From NCBI RefSeq assembly GCF_008831285.2, contig NC_045150.1, positions 4,042,001 through 4,106,000 of the forward strand: DNA of 64,000 bases, given 5' to 3'. Positions 12,556 through 25,020 of the stretch are shown in pieces (position 1 is the stretch's first letter; each line of letters opens with the position of its first letter). The stretch is from Nymphaea colorata. Lineage: Eukaryota > Streptophyta > Magnoliopsida > Nymphaeales > Nymphaeaceae. The translations under genes and the position numbers were made by a program. A model generated the notes under the pieces. The model was not told where the DNA came from and made no database searches. It saw only the letters and a list, made by a program, of their open reading frames with translations.

Positions 12556-15515
12556 GCAACAATTAGAGTAAGGGCGAGCGAGGAAAAGGAAAAAAAATTC
12601 ATCTCTTAGGTTTACCATTTGGCGTTCGTGGTCCTCTTTCTCTATAGTCTGGTCCTCTCTGTCCTTCTCGTATCGGGGTTTCCCTTTTTGTTTTCCTACA
12701 TTTCATATTCAAAATGTTTTTCACCTACAATTATGGTTTTTTCGCTTTGAAGAGAGTCTTACTATTGATATTTGATTCTTTAATGTTTATTTATTTCCTT
12801 TCTTATTTCTCACTTTTCTCACAACATGTTGTTTGTAATTTCTCTTCTTAATTTATTTTGCTTCATTGGAAGCCAGAACAAGAAGAAAAAAGAGAAACAA
12901 ACCATAAAGAGACTGCACCAAGGACGCAAAATGCTAAAGCAAAAAGAAAATTGCATCACCTTTTTGCCTATTATTCCTACTCTTCTCTCCTTTGTTTCTA
13001 CAAAGGGAGGGAAAAAACTATCACCATAATGATAATGATCATCTTGATCATGAAGTTGGTGGTTGGGACTTGGACCATTATTATCTTGGTGATCATGTTT
13101 TTCATCCTTTTGTTCCCTTTGTAGTTTGGTTTTCTCTCTCCTTCTCGTTTTGGGGTTTACTCTCTTTTTTTTCCCTACATTTCTTGTTCAAAATGTTTTT
13201 CACCTACAATTATGGTTTTTTCTCTTTGAAGTGTGACTTATTGTTGATATGTCATTCTTTGGTGTTTCTTTATTTCCTTTCTAATTAGCAACTTTTCTTA
13301 TAACATGTTGTTTGTAATTTCTCTTCTTAATCTGCATCATTGCAGGAGAGAACAAGAAGAAAAGAGAGAAATAAACCGTAGAGTTACACCAAGAACGCCA
13401 AATGTTAAACCAGAAAGAAAAATGGTTCATTATTTTCACCTATTCCTCATCCACTTCTCTCCTTTTTATTCAACAAAGAAAGGGAAAACAAGGTCATCAT
13501 AATGATAATGATCATCATGATTGTGAAGTTGGGGGTTGAGACTTCGGAGTTGACAATTTAGTATTAGACTGTCAACTCTGAGACCCAACGACCATCATCA
13601 CCATCATCATTGTTATCTTGGTGATCAAGCTTTTCTACACTTTGTTTCTACAAAAGAAAGAATTGGAGGAAGCGCAGAGCCGGGAGTGAACGGAAACATT
13701 TTTCATCTCCCAGGTTTTCCATTTGGCATTCTTGCTGCACTCTCTCTATAGTCTAGTTCTCTATCTCCTTTTCGTTTTGGGGATTCCTTTTTGTTACATA
13801 CATTTTATGTTTGAAAAGCTTTCACCTACAATTATGTTTTCTTCGGTGTTTATTTATTTCCTTTCTTATTGGTAGCTTTTCTTATAACATGTTGTTCATA
13901 ATTTCTCTTCTTAATTTATTTTGCTTCGTTAGAAGTGAGAACGTGAAGAAAAGAGAGAAATTAACCATAGCAAGAAAGCACCAACAACACCAAATGCTCA
14001 ATCAGAAAGAAAAATGCTTCATTTTTTTTTTTTGCCTATTGCACATCCTCTTCTCTTCTTTGTTTCAACAAAGGAAAGGAAAACACGTCACCATAATGAC
14101 AACAATCATTGTGAGGGTGCAGTGTATGGTTTAGATTTGGAGTTGACAGTTTACTATCAACTCTGAGACCCAAAGCATCATCACAGTCATCATAATCATC
14201 ATTATCTTGGTGATCAAGCTTTTTATCCCTTTGTTTCATCCCCATGGTTTTTCCATTTGGCATTCTTGGTGCACTCTCTCTATAGTATGGTGCTCTCTTC
14301 CCTTCTCGTTTGGGGTTTCTTCTTTTTCTTTGTTCATGCATTTCATGTTCAAAGAGCTTTACACCTACAAATTTGGTTTTTTCCTCTTTGAAGATGACTT
14401 ATTGTTAATATTTGATTCTTTGGTGCTTATTTATAGCCTTTTTTGTTAGCCACCTTTCTTGCAAGATGTTGGTTGTAATTTCTCTTCTTAATTTATTCTG
14501 CTTCATTGTAGGCAAGAATGAGAAGAAGAAAGAGAAATAAACCATAGCGATACCGCGTCAAGAATGCCAAATGCTAAACCAAAAAGAAAAATGCTTTATT
14601 TTTTTTTTTTGCCTATTCCTCATCCTCTTCTCTCTTTTGTTTTTCAAGATGGAAAGCATGGTCATCATAATGATAATCATCATGACAGTGAAGTTGGTGG
14701 TTGGGACTTGGAGTTGCCAGTTTAGCATCAAACTGTCAACTCTAAGACCCGACGACCATCGTCATTGTCATCATCATCATTATTATCTTGGTGATCATGT
14801 TTTCTTTCCTTTGTTTCCACAAAATAAAGAATTGGAAGAGAAATAGAGGAAAAGAAAACATTTTGCATCTCCCTGGTTTAACAATTGACATTCTTGGTGG
14901 ACTCTCTCTATAGTCTGGTTGTCTCTTTCCTTCTTGTTTTGGGGTTTCCTATTTTCTTTTTTTCTTGCATTTCATGCTAGAATAGCTTTTCACCTACAAT
15001 TTTAGTTTTTTTCCCTTCGAAGAATGGCTTATGATTAGTATTTGATTCTTTGGTGCTTATTGACAGCCTTTTTTATTGGTCACTTTTCTTGTAAAATGTT
15101 GTTCCTAATTTGTCTTTTTAATTTGTTATGCTTCTTTGGAGGCAAGAAAGAGAAGAAGAGAGAAAAGCAAACCATAGAGAGGCCACACCAATAATACTAA
15201 ATACTAAACAAGAGAGAAAAATGCTTCATTTTCTTCTCTTGTTCGTCCTCCTATTCTTTCCTTTGTTTCTACAAAGGGAAGGAAATCACGATCTCCATGA
15301 TGAAAATGATGATCATTACGGTGAAGTTGATGGTTAGGACCTGGAGTTGACACCCTAATGAAGTAGACAATTTATCATTAGACCATCAACTCTAAGTCCC
15401 AACAACCATCATCACCATCATGCTTTTCTTCACTTTGTTTCTACAAATAAAAGAATTGAAGGAGGAGCAGTCGAAGAAAAGGAAACATTTTTCATCTTTC
15501 TGTTTTAGCATTTGG
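12555..15515. repeat. Satellite array, divergent right-hand monomers
   Basis: About five or six further monomers, some shortened (near 13100 and 14230), carry the same landmark words: CTCTCTCTATAGT, TTTCACCTACAATTATGG, TTGTTTCTACAAAGGGA and the CAACTCTGAGACCCAACGA foldback arm. Divergence increases to the right, and the array ends near 15515, where TTTGGCCTTGGAGGAG leads into unrelated sequence. Confidence 0.8.
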
Positions 15516-16140
15516 CCTTGGAGGAGATTTGGCGATTTCGTTGGGTAATCAATGCTATTAAGTTACCAGGAAACAATTTCCCTTGTTGTTTTGTTGGTTT
15601 GTTGGGTTTCACGTGTATCATCTTGTGTGTTAATTTGTTATTTATTGTCTTTTTATTAAAGTCCTGGGTTACTAATATATGTAAGATTATGTATGACCTT
15701 TTCTTTATACCTTTAAGTTTTGACAGATGTCTTGAATCAAAACAGGTAATTTGCACACCTCCGTGCACGTAAAAGTGTGCACACTGGGCGTGCAATGACA
15801 AAAAAATTCTTGTTTAAAAAAAAAAAATATTTGAAATGGGCGAAATGGGCTTAAGAAAAAGTTGAAAAGTTTAAAATCGACGTTTCCTTATAAAAACATT
15901 TAAAAATACCCCAACACCCTTCCTGTTTCCTTTGGTATATACTTCTGCATGCGCAAGATCGTGCACATGATTCGTTGGACGACTTTGCAATTATTTTTAT
16001 GTGTGATTTCTGTTAGCATTTGCAGTTGTAATCACCTCAAAATTTTTCAAAAGTCTATATTCAACATTTTTTGAATATTTTATGACGATTTTGCAACAAA
16101 TTTCAATTATTTTTTTGTCTCAAACACTTTGGTTTCTCTT
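15516..16140. other. Non-coding stretch, nothing recognised
   Basis: AT-rich sequence without a supported gene. It has a local GTGCACGTAAAAGTGTGCAC inverted motif at about 15762-15783 and an A-rich run near 15816. Overlapping ORFs at 15505-15801 on both strands have no recognisable domain. Confidence 0.6.
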
Positions 16141-16800
16141 AATTCTATTCAATTTCTTCTTTGATTTGGCTATCGACATTACTGAAGACTCATTTGAATC
16201 CAGTTTTCAGACTTTGGACCCAATGTCAACCGCAATTTAGACATATTTCACAATCCAAATCCAAGTTTATATCTGGATCTTTTCTACAATCTTATATAAA
16301 GACCCAAAACCAGACCTTAGATACAAATCCAAGCTTGAGATTCAAAACTAATCCCTACATCAGATCTAGATCCAAATTTCAGCTTTAGATCCAAAATAGA
16401 TGTTAAAATTTATGGATCTAAATACCAGATTTAGACCCAAAACAGACTTTCAAATTGAAAACAGAATTTTAAATCCAGACCTAGATCCAAATCCCAAATC
16501 TAGACTCATGTGATCCAAATTGGAGCCTTTAATCCAATTTAGATCCGAACCAGATCCAAAATCCAAAATCTAAATCCATATCCTTACTCAGTTCAAAATT
16601 CTTAATCCAACATATTTAGATCCAAGTCCATGTTTCAGTGGCAATTTTGATCCAAATATGATATTCAGATCCAAATCCAATTTTCATATCCGAACTTGAC
16701 ATGCAAATCCAAATATACTATTCTAGATCAATTCTATGCTTTTGATCCAGATCTAGCTCTAAGTATGAGATTTGAATCATTTCCAATCCCAAAATTATAT
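16140..16800. repeat. Degenerate tract rich in GATCCAAATCC-type words
   Basis: Short words such as ATCCAAAT, GATCCAAA and TAGATCC recur many times with irregular spacing over about 650 bp, giving a simple-sequence-derived or decayed tandem repeat. No gene is supported; the 75-codon ORF at 16161 is part of this tract. Confidence 0.7.
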
Positions 16801-17329
16801 TAGAGAACTAACTTTATTATTTGTGTCGGCTAAAAAATTCTTAATTTGACCTGCCTTGGTATTTGGATCTGATTTTTTATCCAAATCTGAGTGACAGACC
16901 TTTCCCAAGCCAAAGTGTGAGGCGTTACGGTTATTTTCCAAAATACCATTGATTTCTTCTTAAAAATTCTCAAAATAACCATAATTTTTCGAAGATATCT
17001 TCAAATTTCTCAAAATGCCTTTGATTTTCTTTAAATATCCTTCATTTTTCTAAAAATATCATAATTCTTTCAAAAATAACAACAATGCCATTTTCTCTCT
17101 CTGTAGAGGCCATTGCTGACATGGCAGACCATACCTAGTATGGCCAAGCCCTGCACTAGCTGGCCAGGTCCTACAAGGCCTGGACTGGCCCAGCATGGCA
17201 TTACTAGGCCAGGCCGTGCTTGGCCGAACTAGGGAGGCAGCGCTGGCTCGTTCCTACTCGACCCAGCCCACTATGGCCTGGCAGGGTGGCTAGTTTAGGC
17301 TAGGCCTGTGGGCGGGTTGAACCTGACCC
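16800..17329. other. Non-coding; changes from AT-rich to a GGCC-rich island
   Basis: Up to about 17100 there are loosely repeated CAAAAT-type words. From 17105 to 17300 the sequence becomes GC-rich with many GGCC and TGGCC words (for example GGCCAGGTCC and GGCCAGGCCGTGC). This style resumes at 17500-17580 beyond the MITE, so the MITE split one GGCC-rich tract. Confidence 0.55.
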
Positions 17330-17337
17330 GTCCAATC

Positions 17338-17470
17338 TAAACCTGGGGCACGGGACCGCTGTCGGGTACCCAGCCCGACTCGGATCTGAAAAAAAAGAAC
17401 CCCCCGATAATTTATCGGGTCGGGGGCAGGCCCGATAATTTATCGGGTCGCGTCCCGATGCCCAAGCTTA
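17338..17470. mobile_element. 133-bp hAT-type MITE with perfect 8-bp TSD
   Basis: The left end reads TAAACCTGGGGCACGGGAC; the right end, reverse-complemented, reads TAAGCTTGGGCATCGGGAC. These are clear terminal inverted repeats. The flanks carry a perfect 8-bp direct repeat GTCCAATC at 17330-17337 and 17471-17478, the duplication size of hAT elements. It is far too short to encode a transposase. Inside lie two copies of the 17-nt palindrome CCCGATAATTTATCGGG (17403-17419 and 17431-17447). Confidence 0.88.
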
Positions 17471-18130
17471 GTCCAATCTAAATCTCTAGTTAAGCCTATG
17501 GCTGGCCATAATAGGCACGTGGCCAGCTGGAACGGCCTTTTTAGGCTTGTCACTCTGCCAGAAGTAAGCTGGGCTGGCCTTGAGGGGATAGTCTCCTCCT
17601 ACCATGGTCAAACCCAGTTAACCCATTTTCGAACAGATTTAACTCTCTGAGCGTAATTGATCAAATTGTAAGCCAATAACAACTAGTTAACCGCTAATTA
17701 TGCTTAAAAATGATGATACAGCATTTGGGACTCCTTCTTCTATAACTGCTCATCGTTTCCCTACTTTAACACACATCAACAACCCCTTGGGGTCCTCTCT
17801 TTCTTCCTTAGACTTTTCACCTTCTCTTTCAACTTCTATTTTCCTCTTTCTTTTGGATAGTATGGTTCTCTCCATCTTCAACTCCAAGCCTCCTTCTCTA
17901 ATTAAAGAAACCTTGGAGTTGCTTGTGGAAACTTGAAGAGTTCGTCCCTAGTCCATTGAAGCCATCATCAAGGCCGGGTCCCTTTGACAAGAAAAGCCAA
18001 ACTGCCCCCTCTTTTTTAATTTTTTTTTTCCATCATAAGGTATGTAGATCTTTTATTTTTTTTTAGGCTTTTCTTCTCTCCCCATTCCATGGGAACCGAT
18101 GAAGGTCTTAAAGTTTCTTCGAAGCTTTAA
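17471..18130. other. Non-coding stretch
   Basis: The GGCC-rich tract resumes to about 17590, then gives way to AT-rich, pyrimidine-leaning DNA. The ORF at 17700-17936 has no recognisable domain. Confidence 0.5.
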
Positions 18131-19020
18131 TATTCTAAGATATCTCTTTTCAATTCATCTCTATTTCTCTTTTTAACACTTTTTATTTTATTTTCACATT
18201 TCTCTTATTTTACTATCTCTATTTTTTCTCTCTTTCTCTTTTATATGTCAAGTCAATGGAGGTCTAAGGATATCTTGGGGGCTATTTATCTTTCTTAAAG
18301 TTTCAGGACTATGAGACAAATATGGGTTTCTAGTATTTCTTTCTCTATATTTTCAATGTACCTTTATTTCTTTTTAAATATCCATCTTCTTCTCCCTTCT
18401 CTCTTTTTATGTGTTTTTTTCCCTCGTATCTCTTTTTCTACATTTTTCTCTTTCTTTCAATTTTTTTGTCTACTTTTCTTTTTTTCTCTCTCGTAGCTCT
18501 TTTTATTCATCTTTTATTTTTCTCTCTATGTTTTGCTCTATTTGCCCCTTCTTGTCTCTCTCTTCTCCTTTCTTTTTAATTTATCTCTTTTTTATCTCTC
18601 TTTAAATCTCTCTTAGATTTTGTATTAATATAGTTCTCCATTTGATTTTTTTTTAACTCTATCTCTCTTCGATCTCTTTTTCTTCTCTTTCAAATCACTC
18701 TCTTTTAAGCATCTTTCTTTCTCTCTCAATCTTTCTATTTTAAAATTTCTTTTTTGTTGCATCTCTTTTCCCTTTTTATTTCTCTCTCTCTCTGTCTTTC
18801 TTCTATTAATCTCTCTCTCTCTCTCTCTCTCTCTTTCATTTCTCTATTTTATTTCTCTTTTTTCTCTCACAGTCTCTCTTTCCTTATATATCTCCCTCTC
18901 TCTTCCCTTTGTATCTCTTTTTCTTTTTCTTTTTTTCTCTTTTATTAATCTCAATTTATGTATGTTCCTTTATTATTTCTCTCTTTCTATCTATTTCTCT
19001 CTCTTTCTCTTCTCATACAT
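18130..19020. repeat. Pyrimidine-rich low-complexity tract on the plus strand
   Basis: About 0.9 kb is made almost wholly of C and T on the plus strand, mainly CTCT, TTTCTC and TTTTCT words, with a (CT)n core at about 18808-18836. Apparent ORFs rich in Ser, Leu and Phe are by-products. Confidence 0.9.
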
Positions 19021-21897
19021 TTATCTTCTCATCTCTTGACTTATTTAAATGTTTGATTTCATGAAACTCATTGGTGACCACTTGTGGGTGAAATTTTCTT
19101 TCTTATTTTTATTATTTTGAGGTTGAGACATGTCCAACTCAAAAAAACACCAAACACAAGGTGGTGCACATGTTAATTTGCATCTTCCATGCATCTATCT
19201 CTATTGTCAAAGCTTAAAACCACCACTGACCTGTCTTACATCTCAATTTCTTTATAGCCTTCGGATGGCCAACCTAATGTTTTTAAACAAACCATTAAGA
19301 GGAGAGCCTACACCCTCGATATATATCATTATCAAATTTGTTATCATTCGTATGAATATTTTTTTTAATATTTTCTATCTTTTTTATATAGATATGTATG
19401 AGTATGCATAAATATAAACCATCACTTTATAATACACGAATGGAATGATTGATGCATTTTTTATTGAACCTTAAAGAAGCTAACATAAACCCTATCAAGG
19501 TAAAAATAGAAATAGGGATAAGTCTTAACCTTTCCTTAGGACTCAAGGAAAGCACTTTCCCAAATCGTGATATTTACTCCCTCATTTAAATGCTAGATCT
19601 TCAAAACCAAATTCTTTTTAAATATTTACAATATTGCAAAGCCCCTCCTTTTTTTTGGCCCTATGATTAATCAAACTATTGGTCACAATTCCTTTAATTC
19701 AAGATCTTATTTTTCAAACAAAGTTTGAAAAGCTTGCTTTTATAAGACATGATAAGTTGAAGTCATATTTTGCAAAAACAAGTAATTTATAAATATATTT
19801 TTCAATCTTATTTCCTCAAATAAGTTCAAAATTTTGATTTTTAAAGCTATCTTCAAACCCAAATTCTCTCTACATTTGAATTCTAATGATAATATTGGAA
19901 GAACTCAAATGATTTTAAAGTACCTATCTTTGAAACAATTTATGTTCTAAACCATTTCCACATTTCAAGTTCATCTTTCTAAGATCGTTATCATTTAGGT
20001 TTCATTAAAATACCCCTAAGACCATAGTTCTTTCATGAATGAGTCATATTTGAAACAAAATCTCATTTAAATCTCTTCAAAACCAGATTCTCAATCTTTT
20101 AAAGTTTTCCTTAACTTGAGCACACATGCATATAAGATCTTATGATAACACTTTAGACTATTAGAATGTGAAAGCAAAAGGTAGTCCTTGGTTCAGTTAT
20201 CTCCAATAAAGGCATTGAGAATGGCACGACCTTGTACTGATATGCAAGTTCCTTTCTCTCACTTTTCAAAATAAAAGCACATTTTGTCTACAGCACTCCA
20301 AAAACCAAAATTAATTTTGGGATGCAAACAATAGTATATATAGTTTAAACAAGTTAGTCATTTTATGTTTATTAATATCAAAGCAAAACTAGTTTTATAT
20401 ACTTGTTTGAACTTTTATTGAAGGGACAGTGACACAGTTAATGATTACAAAAAAGTTGTTTTGGGTGGGCGAAAGGAAATATTTTTTTTGAGTGAAGGCA
20501 AAGGCTCCTCCCACCCCCTCTTCTCCTTATCCCTTAGGTCCAGGGCTGCTTTTAGTGCCTCGTTGTGGTGGCCTCGCTATACTTCAACTTTCATATTAGT
20601 GTCTTTCTTTTGGAAAATATATAATTGACACCACTTGAGTTCAACACCAGAACTGACTGCTACCAATCCCTGCCCCTACAGTTGTGCCAACCCCCTCGAG
20701 GATTAATAGAAAAAATGTTGCAATAGCTCCTTAATGTAATTAGGAGAAATGTCGGATGTATGACTACTGTATCATGTTCTCAAACATAAGGTCAATAGTT
20801 GTGGGCTTCCATAGGTGTACATGATTAAACATTAAGCCACGTTAGATTGCTTATGCTTCTTGTTTCATTTTATTTTCTCAATACTTTTTTCCCATGTTCT
20901 TTTCAAATGCCATCCTTACATGTTGGGTTGCATGGGCAACCAATCTGTCATATTTTTCTTCTCCTTCTTTTCGTTTTAAGAAAGGTAGCCAACTGTTCTG
21001 GATGTGCTTGAGATTCTCTCTCAACCGTCTAAATTTAATCTATGTTTCTTGATTAGTCCTTGAGGCTCACATGACGTTCGGGTTTCCATTAGTTGTAAAA
21101 AACTGCACATTTTTGGCTTACAGTAAGTTGGAACTTTATGGGAGAGTTTGGAATTGGAATTCTAGATGTTAAAAAAGTAATTTGTCCTTGAGGCTCACAA
21201 GAAAGCTCCCTTGTATATGCATATTAAAAAAAACCCTGAGGGTAAAAAGTAATTTGTCAATTCAAAGTGTGAGTTCAATAGTCATGCCCTATGTCACACA
21301 AATTTGGTTCAAAGAAACTTACCAAAATCAATTTCATTAGAGACATTGGTTTGAGACCATGATATATACACCCATGATAAAACAAGAAAAAAACGGTGCA
21401 TACTCTTTCTAGATAATGAAAATACCTATGATCTTTTTTTCTTTTTTTGTTTTAATAATCCATCATCTTAGATCAGACGACTTTGGTTAGATTGTCAGGT
21501 GACTCTAAAGCTAGAATCACCATTCAAATTTCCACACACACAATATATATATATATATATATATATTTAACAGAAACAGAGTGTGTGTTTATTTTGATGC
21601 CTTAGCAAAATAACCTAGAAAAGTGAAACCATTGATGCTGCTTTTTATTTTATAGTGTTCCATGTGCTTATTGAAGGGCATGCGTTGTTGTAGCCACTTC
21701 CATTGTATATATTGAAGTTGTTAAGTTGTTTCCGCTCTCATGGCTTTTACATTTTTTTAAAAAAGATTTTCCGTGTTAAATTGGTATGTACCTTGTTCTT
21801 ATTTGTTTCGCTATCCTCTTTATTATCTCATAATCCTAAAGGTCTCCCTTATATGATAAAGGTTTTATACTCTCTCTCTCTCTCTCTCTCTCTCTCC

Positions 21898-21943
<46 letters not shown>

Positions 21944-22176
21944 GAGGGCAGGTAGAAAGAGTTATTTTATTTGATGCGGACAAGTATAAAAATATTTTAG
22001 TAAAGTATAATGCCACTTTTGTCATCATTTTGGGAATGGGTTAATTAGGTTTGACGACTTTTCCGAATACACTATGTTCACAACAACTCCACGTCCTCTC
22101 TTGTTTAATGCTTATGTTCTAAGAAGTCCATCAGGTTCATCGAACAAATTTATGGTTTATTTCAAAAGGAATACAG
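19020..22176. other. AT-rich intergenic DNA with microsatellites
   Basis: No gene is supported. A (TA)n microsatellite lies at 21543-21567 and an adjoining (CT)n/(TA)n pair at about 21871-21941. The 113-codon ORF across the latter reads Ser-Leu and Tyr-Ile repeats from these microsatellites. The rest is unassigned and may include old LTR debris. Confidence 0.6.
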
Positions 22177-22463
22177 CAGTGTTTGGATGACACCTTAAAA
22201 AACAATTTTATAAAAATTAGGTTTTAAATTAGGTTTTGTTAAAACTTGTGTATTAGTTTGTAAAGTTTATTTTGTGCATTTGGGTGACAAACCAAAAATA
22301 GCATTTTTTGTCAAAAATCTGGAGGGGAAGGGGTTAGCTTATTCACACCTTTTTTGAATTTTTTCACAAACAGTTTTGGCCGTTATGCAAACACACCTAA
22401 AAAAAACATTTTACCTGAAACGAAATTATGTTTTAGGGCATTAATCATTATCCAAATGCACTG
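22177..22463. mobile_element. Possible hAT-like MITE
   Basis: The left end CAGTGTTTGGATGAC and the reverse complement of the right end, CAGTGCATTTGGATAATG, are similar inverted termini about 287 bp apart. Flanks GAATACAG and AAAACACAG match only with a gap, so the target duplication is unproven. There is no coding capacity. Confidence 0.45.
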
Positions 22464-22959
22464 AAAACACAGGAGACAATCCTTTCATATACAAATTATT
22501 TAATTTTGGTATAGGAATTTTCTTTTAATTTAAAATATTTGTTTTTAAAAAAAAATCAAAACAAAATTAACATTTCGCGACACAAATGAAATGCCTAAAC
22601 TACTTGACGAATGCCCAAACCAGTGAACCACCATGGTTTAGGCATTTAACTTCCATGACGATGAAATGCCTTTTAACACCCAAAGCACCCCTAGATTCTT
22701 CTTTTTGGGGTTTGAGGGAGAGAGAGGTTAGTTTAGATGTTTTTTTCCCTTTTTATATTCGCTAACTTTTTCTATCAGCGAGCCTTCTGCCTTCCTGCGA
22801 TGAGCGGTTAATTGTAATATAATAAATATTAGGACTTTGAGTGAATATATTAAAACTTATGCGTGTTTCTGTAAATTTCTCGACGTTTCAAAAATAGCCC
22901 TAATAAATACTCCTTCTACCTTGCTGCTTCTCATCGCCTCGGAGTGCTTTCCTGCTCTT

Positions 22960-23049
22960 CCAATTCTCTCTCTCTCTCTCTCTCTCTCTGCTCAATCTTG
23001 CGGTCGGAACTCTCAACCGGCGTTCAGAGGACCTGTTTCTCGATCATCG
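22960..23049 (+). promoter_or_regulatory. Probable IMPDH promoter-proximal CT tract and 5'UTR exon
   Basis: A (CT)n tract at about 22966-22989, typical of plant core promoters and leaders, is followed by a GC-richer stretch ending CGATCATCG, with a good donor GTAAGC starting at 23050. The matching acceptor is CATTCAG ending at 25012, 8 nt before the IMPDH ATG at 25021. This predicts a leader intron of about 1.96 kb (23050-25012). Leader introns are common in plant housekeeping genes. The exon is inferred from the splice signals and position; its 5' end is not defined. Confidence 0.5.
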
Positions 23050-25020
23050 GTAAGCTGTCTTCGTCTTCTCCTCTTGTCATGCAGTCATCAGTAACTTGTT
23101 TTCTTCAGTCACTGGTAACCCCTGCCACTCCGTGTTGGATGCAAATTATCTCTTAAAAATAGATTCTTCTTCACTAAGTTTATAAATTTTACCTGCAGAA
23201 TTAGTTAAAAAATCTTGTTTTTTTATGTTTCCTTTATATTCTAAGTATATTGTTTATTGCACGCACTTTTTTAATTTGACCGCAAAGCGGAACACCGAAA
23301 AATTTACGAGTTTAGCGTAAAAATGTGTCTTATAATCCAGTAAAAGTATGATTAACCTCCGTACCTATTAAGTAAAATTTTTTTAACTTAATTTGCTAGT
23401 GGGATAAATTTTGATTTTTTTTGTTTCACTTTTTGTTAATATATTTGGAAATTGAACGTTTCAGTAACCGAGTATTCATCAGCAGAGATTTAGTTTACGG
23501 AATTTCTGATCCGTTCTCGTTGAATACACTCAGCTTTGACATTGCAGCGACAGAAGTCTTATATCTGGTTCTAACCGCTGACTTACCTTCACCAACTTGA
23601 AGGAATAATCAAGCATTTAGCGATAGAGCTTTTGTTTACAGAAGTGCTGAGATGTTCTCACACTCAGCTTTGATATTGCAGCAACAGATATCTTCCATCC
23701 GTTTCTAACCCATGACTTTCCTTCAAGTTGGTAAAGTTTACACGGTACTGTCAAGTTAAATTTGATTCGTCATAGAACTTGAATTTTGGTTCTTCACGTC
23801 ATGTGATCTTGTAAAAAAATGTTGATTTAGATTCACACCTTGATCATGTCCCGGTATCCAAAATAATCTGCATAGAGTAAATTCTTTTTCCCAATTGAAC
23901 TTTGTTAGGAGGGGGTGCCAAGCTTAGGATTGTGTCCAGGAATGACTTTTGAGATTCTCCCATTAAAAGATTGCTAGATACTATTGCACAAATTGTTGTT
24001 TGTTCTGTTAAATCTTCAGCAAATATTGTGATATCTGAGGATGGAGAAAATTTCTAAGCGGAATATAGTACCTGTCCGCCTGAGCTTACATAAAGGAGGT
24101 GTCCTTGATTTAATTTTCCCTGCAATATTAAAGCACATGTCAGAAAGGTGGTCCAATTCATTATCTTGAATTAGGTGTTTGATTTAAATCCTCCAGACAG
24201 AACTATGCTTTGTTGAGCTGTGATGCCTGAATTGCCTGATGGATCATTACTGTTTGTCAGTTGTGTCTTATACACAATTTTAGGGGTGGAGTGGATAGCT
24301 GATGGGGCAACCAACTTAGAGCATGTAGTCCAGGCTGCCGAAGCTGGAATATGGTAGAATGGCTCTTTAACGATGGTTGAACTGTTATGCCGCCATGTCT
24401 CAAATGTAGCAAAGGGAACCTCATAAGCAGTTGGTCATGCTCTGGAGTCATTTGTGAACATATCTGCAAACGAAAATTAAATGGCCAGCATCAGTTGCTG
24501 ATTAAAATAAAGAAAACAATTATTTAAAATAACTGTGTTTCTCACTGCCCCTAGTGTTTCAGTGTCCATCCATCTTAGCTTACTTTGCTGTCTATAATAA
24601 TGTTATTGAAATTGAATCAGCTTATTCTAATTGAACCTTTGGCGAATCAATTGGGTTTGATAGCCTATTCAAGTCAAATTGCAATCTTTTAGTTATTTTT
24701 AAAATTTCTAAAGAGTATTCTTATTCTTAATTAACTTTTATGTGTTTTTTCAAAATAATTCTTTTATTATTTTTTGCTGAATCAAACTGAACGACTGAAT
24801 TGGCCAATTCAGATAGCTTGACTGATTGGATTCCAAAACCTTATTTTCATAACACTGGTCCAGACTGCAACCACTTTTTAGATAAATTGCAATATCAGAT
24901 GACATCCCATGTTTATCCCACTTTTCTTGTAGCACGTGTATCTTTCCATTGAGATATCTTGTTATTGATTTTGTTCTTGTTGCTCAATGATGGCATGGTT
25001 TTGGTCATTCAGGGAGAGAG

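Noticed and set aside
2546-14341. Dozens of 65-108 codon ORFs on both strands with His, Asp, Met or Ile runs
   Set aside because: They follow the satellite period and come from CATCATCAT/TTATTATT simple sequence. No start context, domain or splice evidence supports genes.
2205-15515. CRISPR-like array
   Set aside because: The repeats are about 560-620 bp monomers with no short repeat/spacer pattern, and the DNA is plant nuclear.
18311-18948. Ser/Phe/Leu-rich ORFs
   Set aside because: Direct by-product of the polypyrimidine tract.
21703-22044. 113-codon ORF
   Set aside because: Half of it is translated (CT)n and (TA)n microsatellite.
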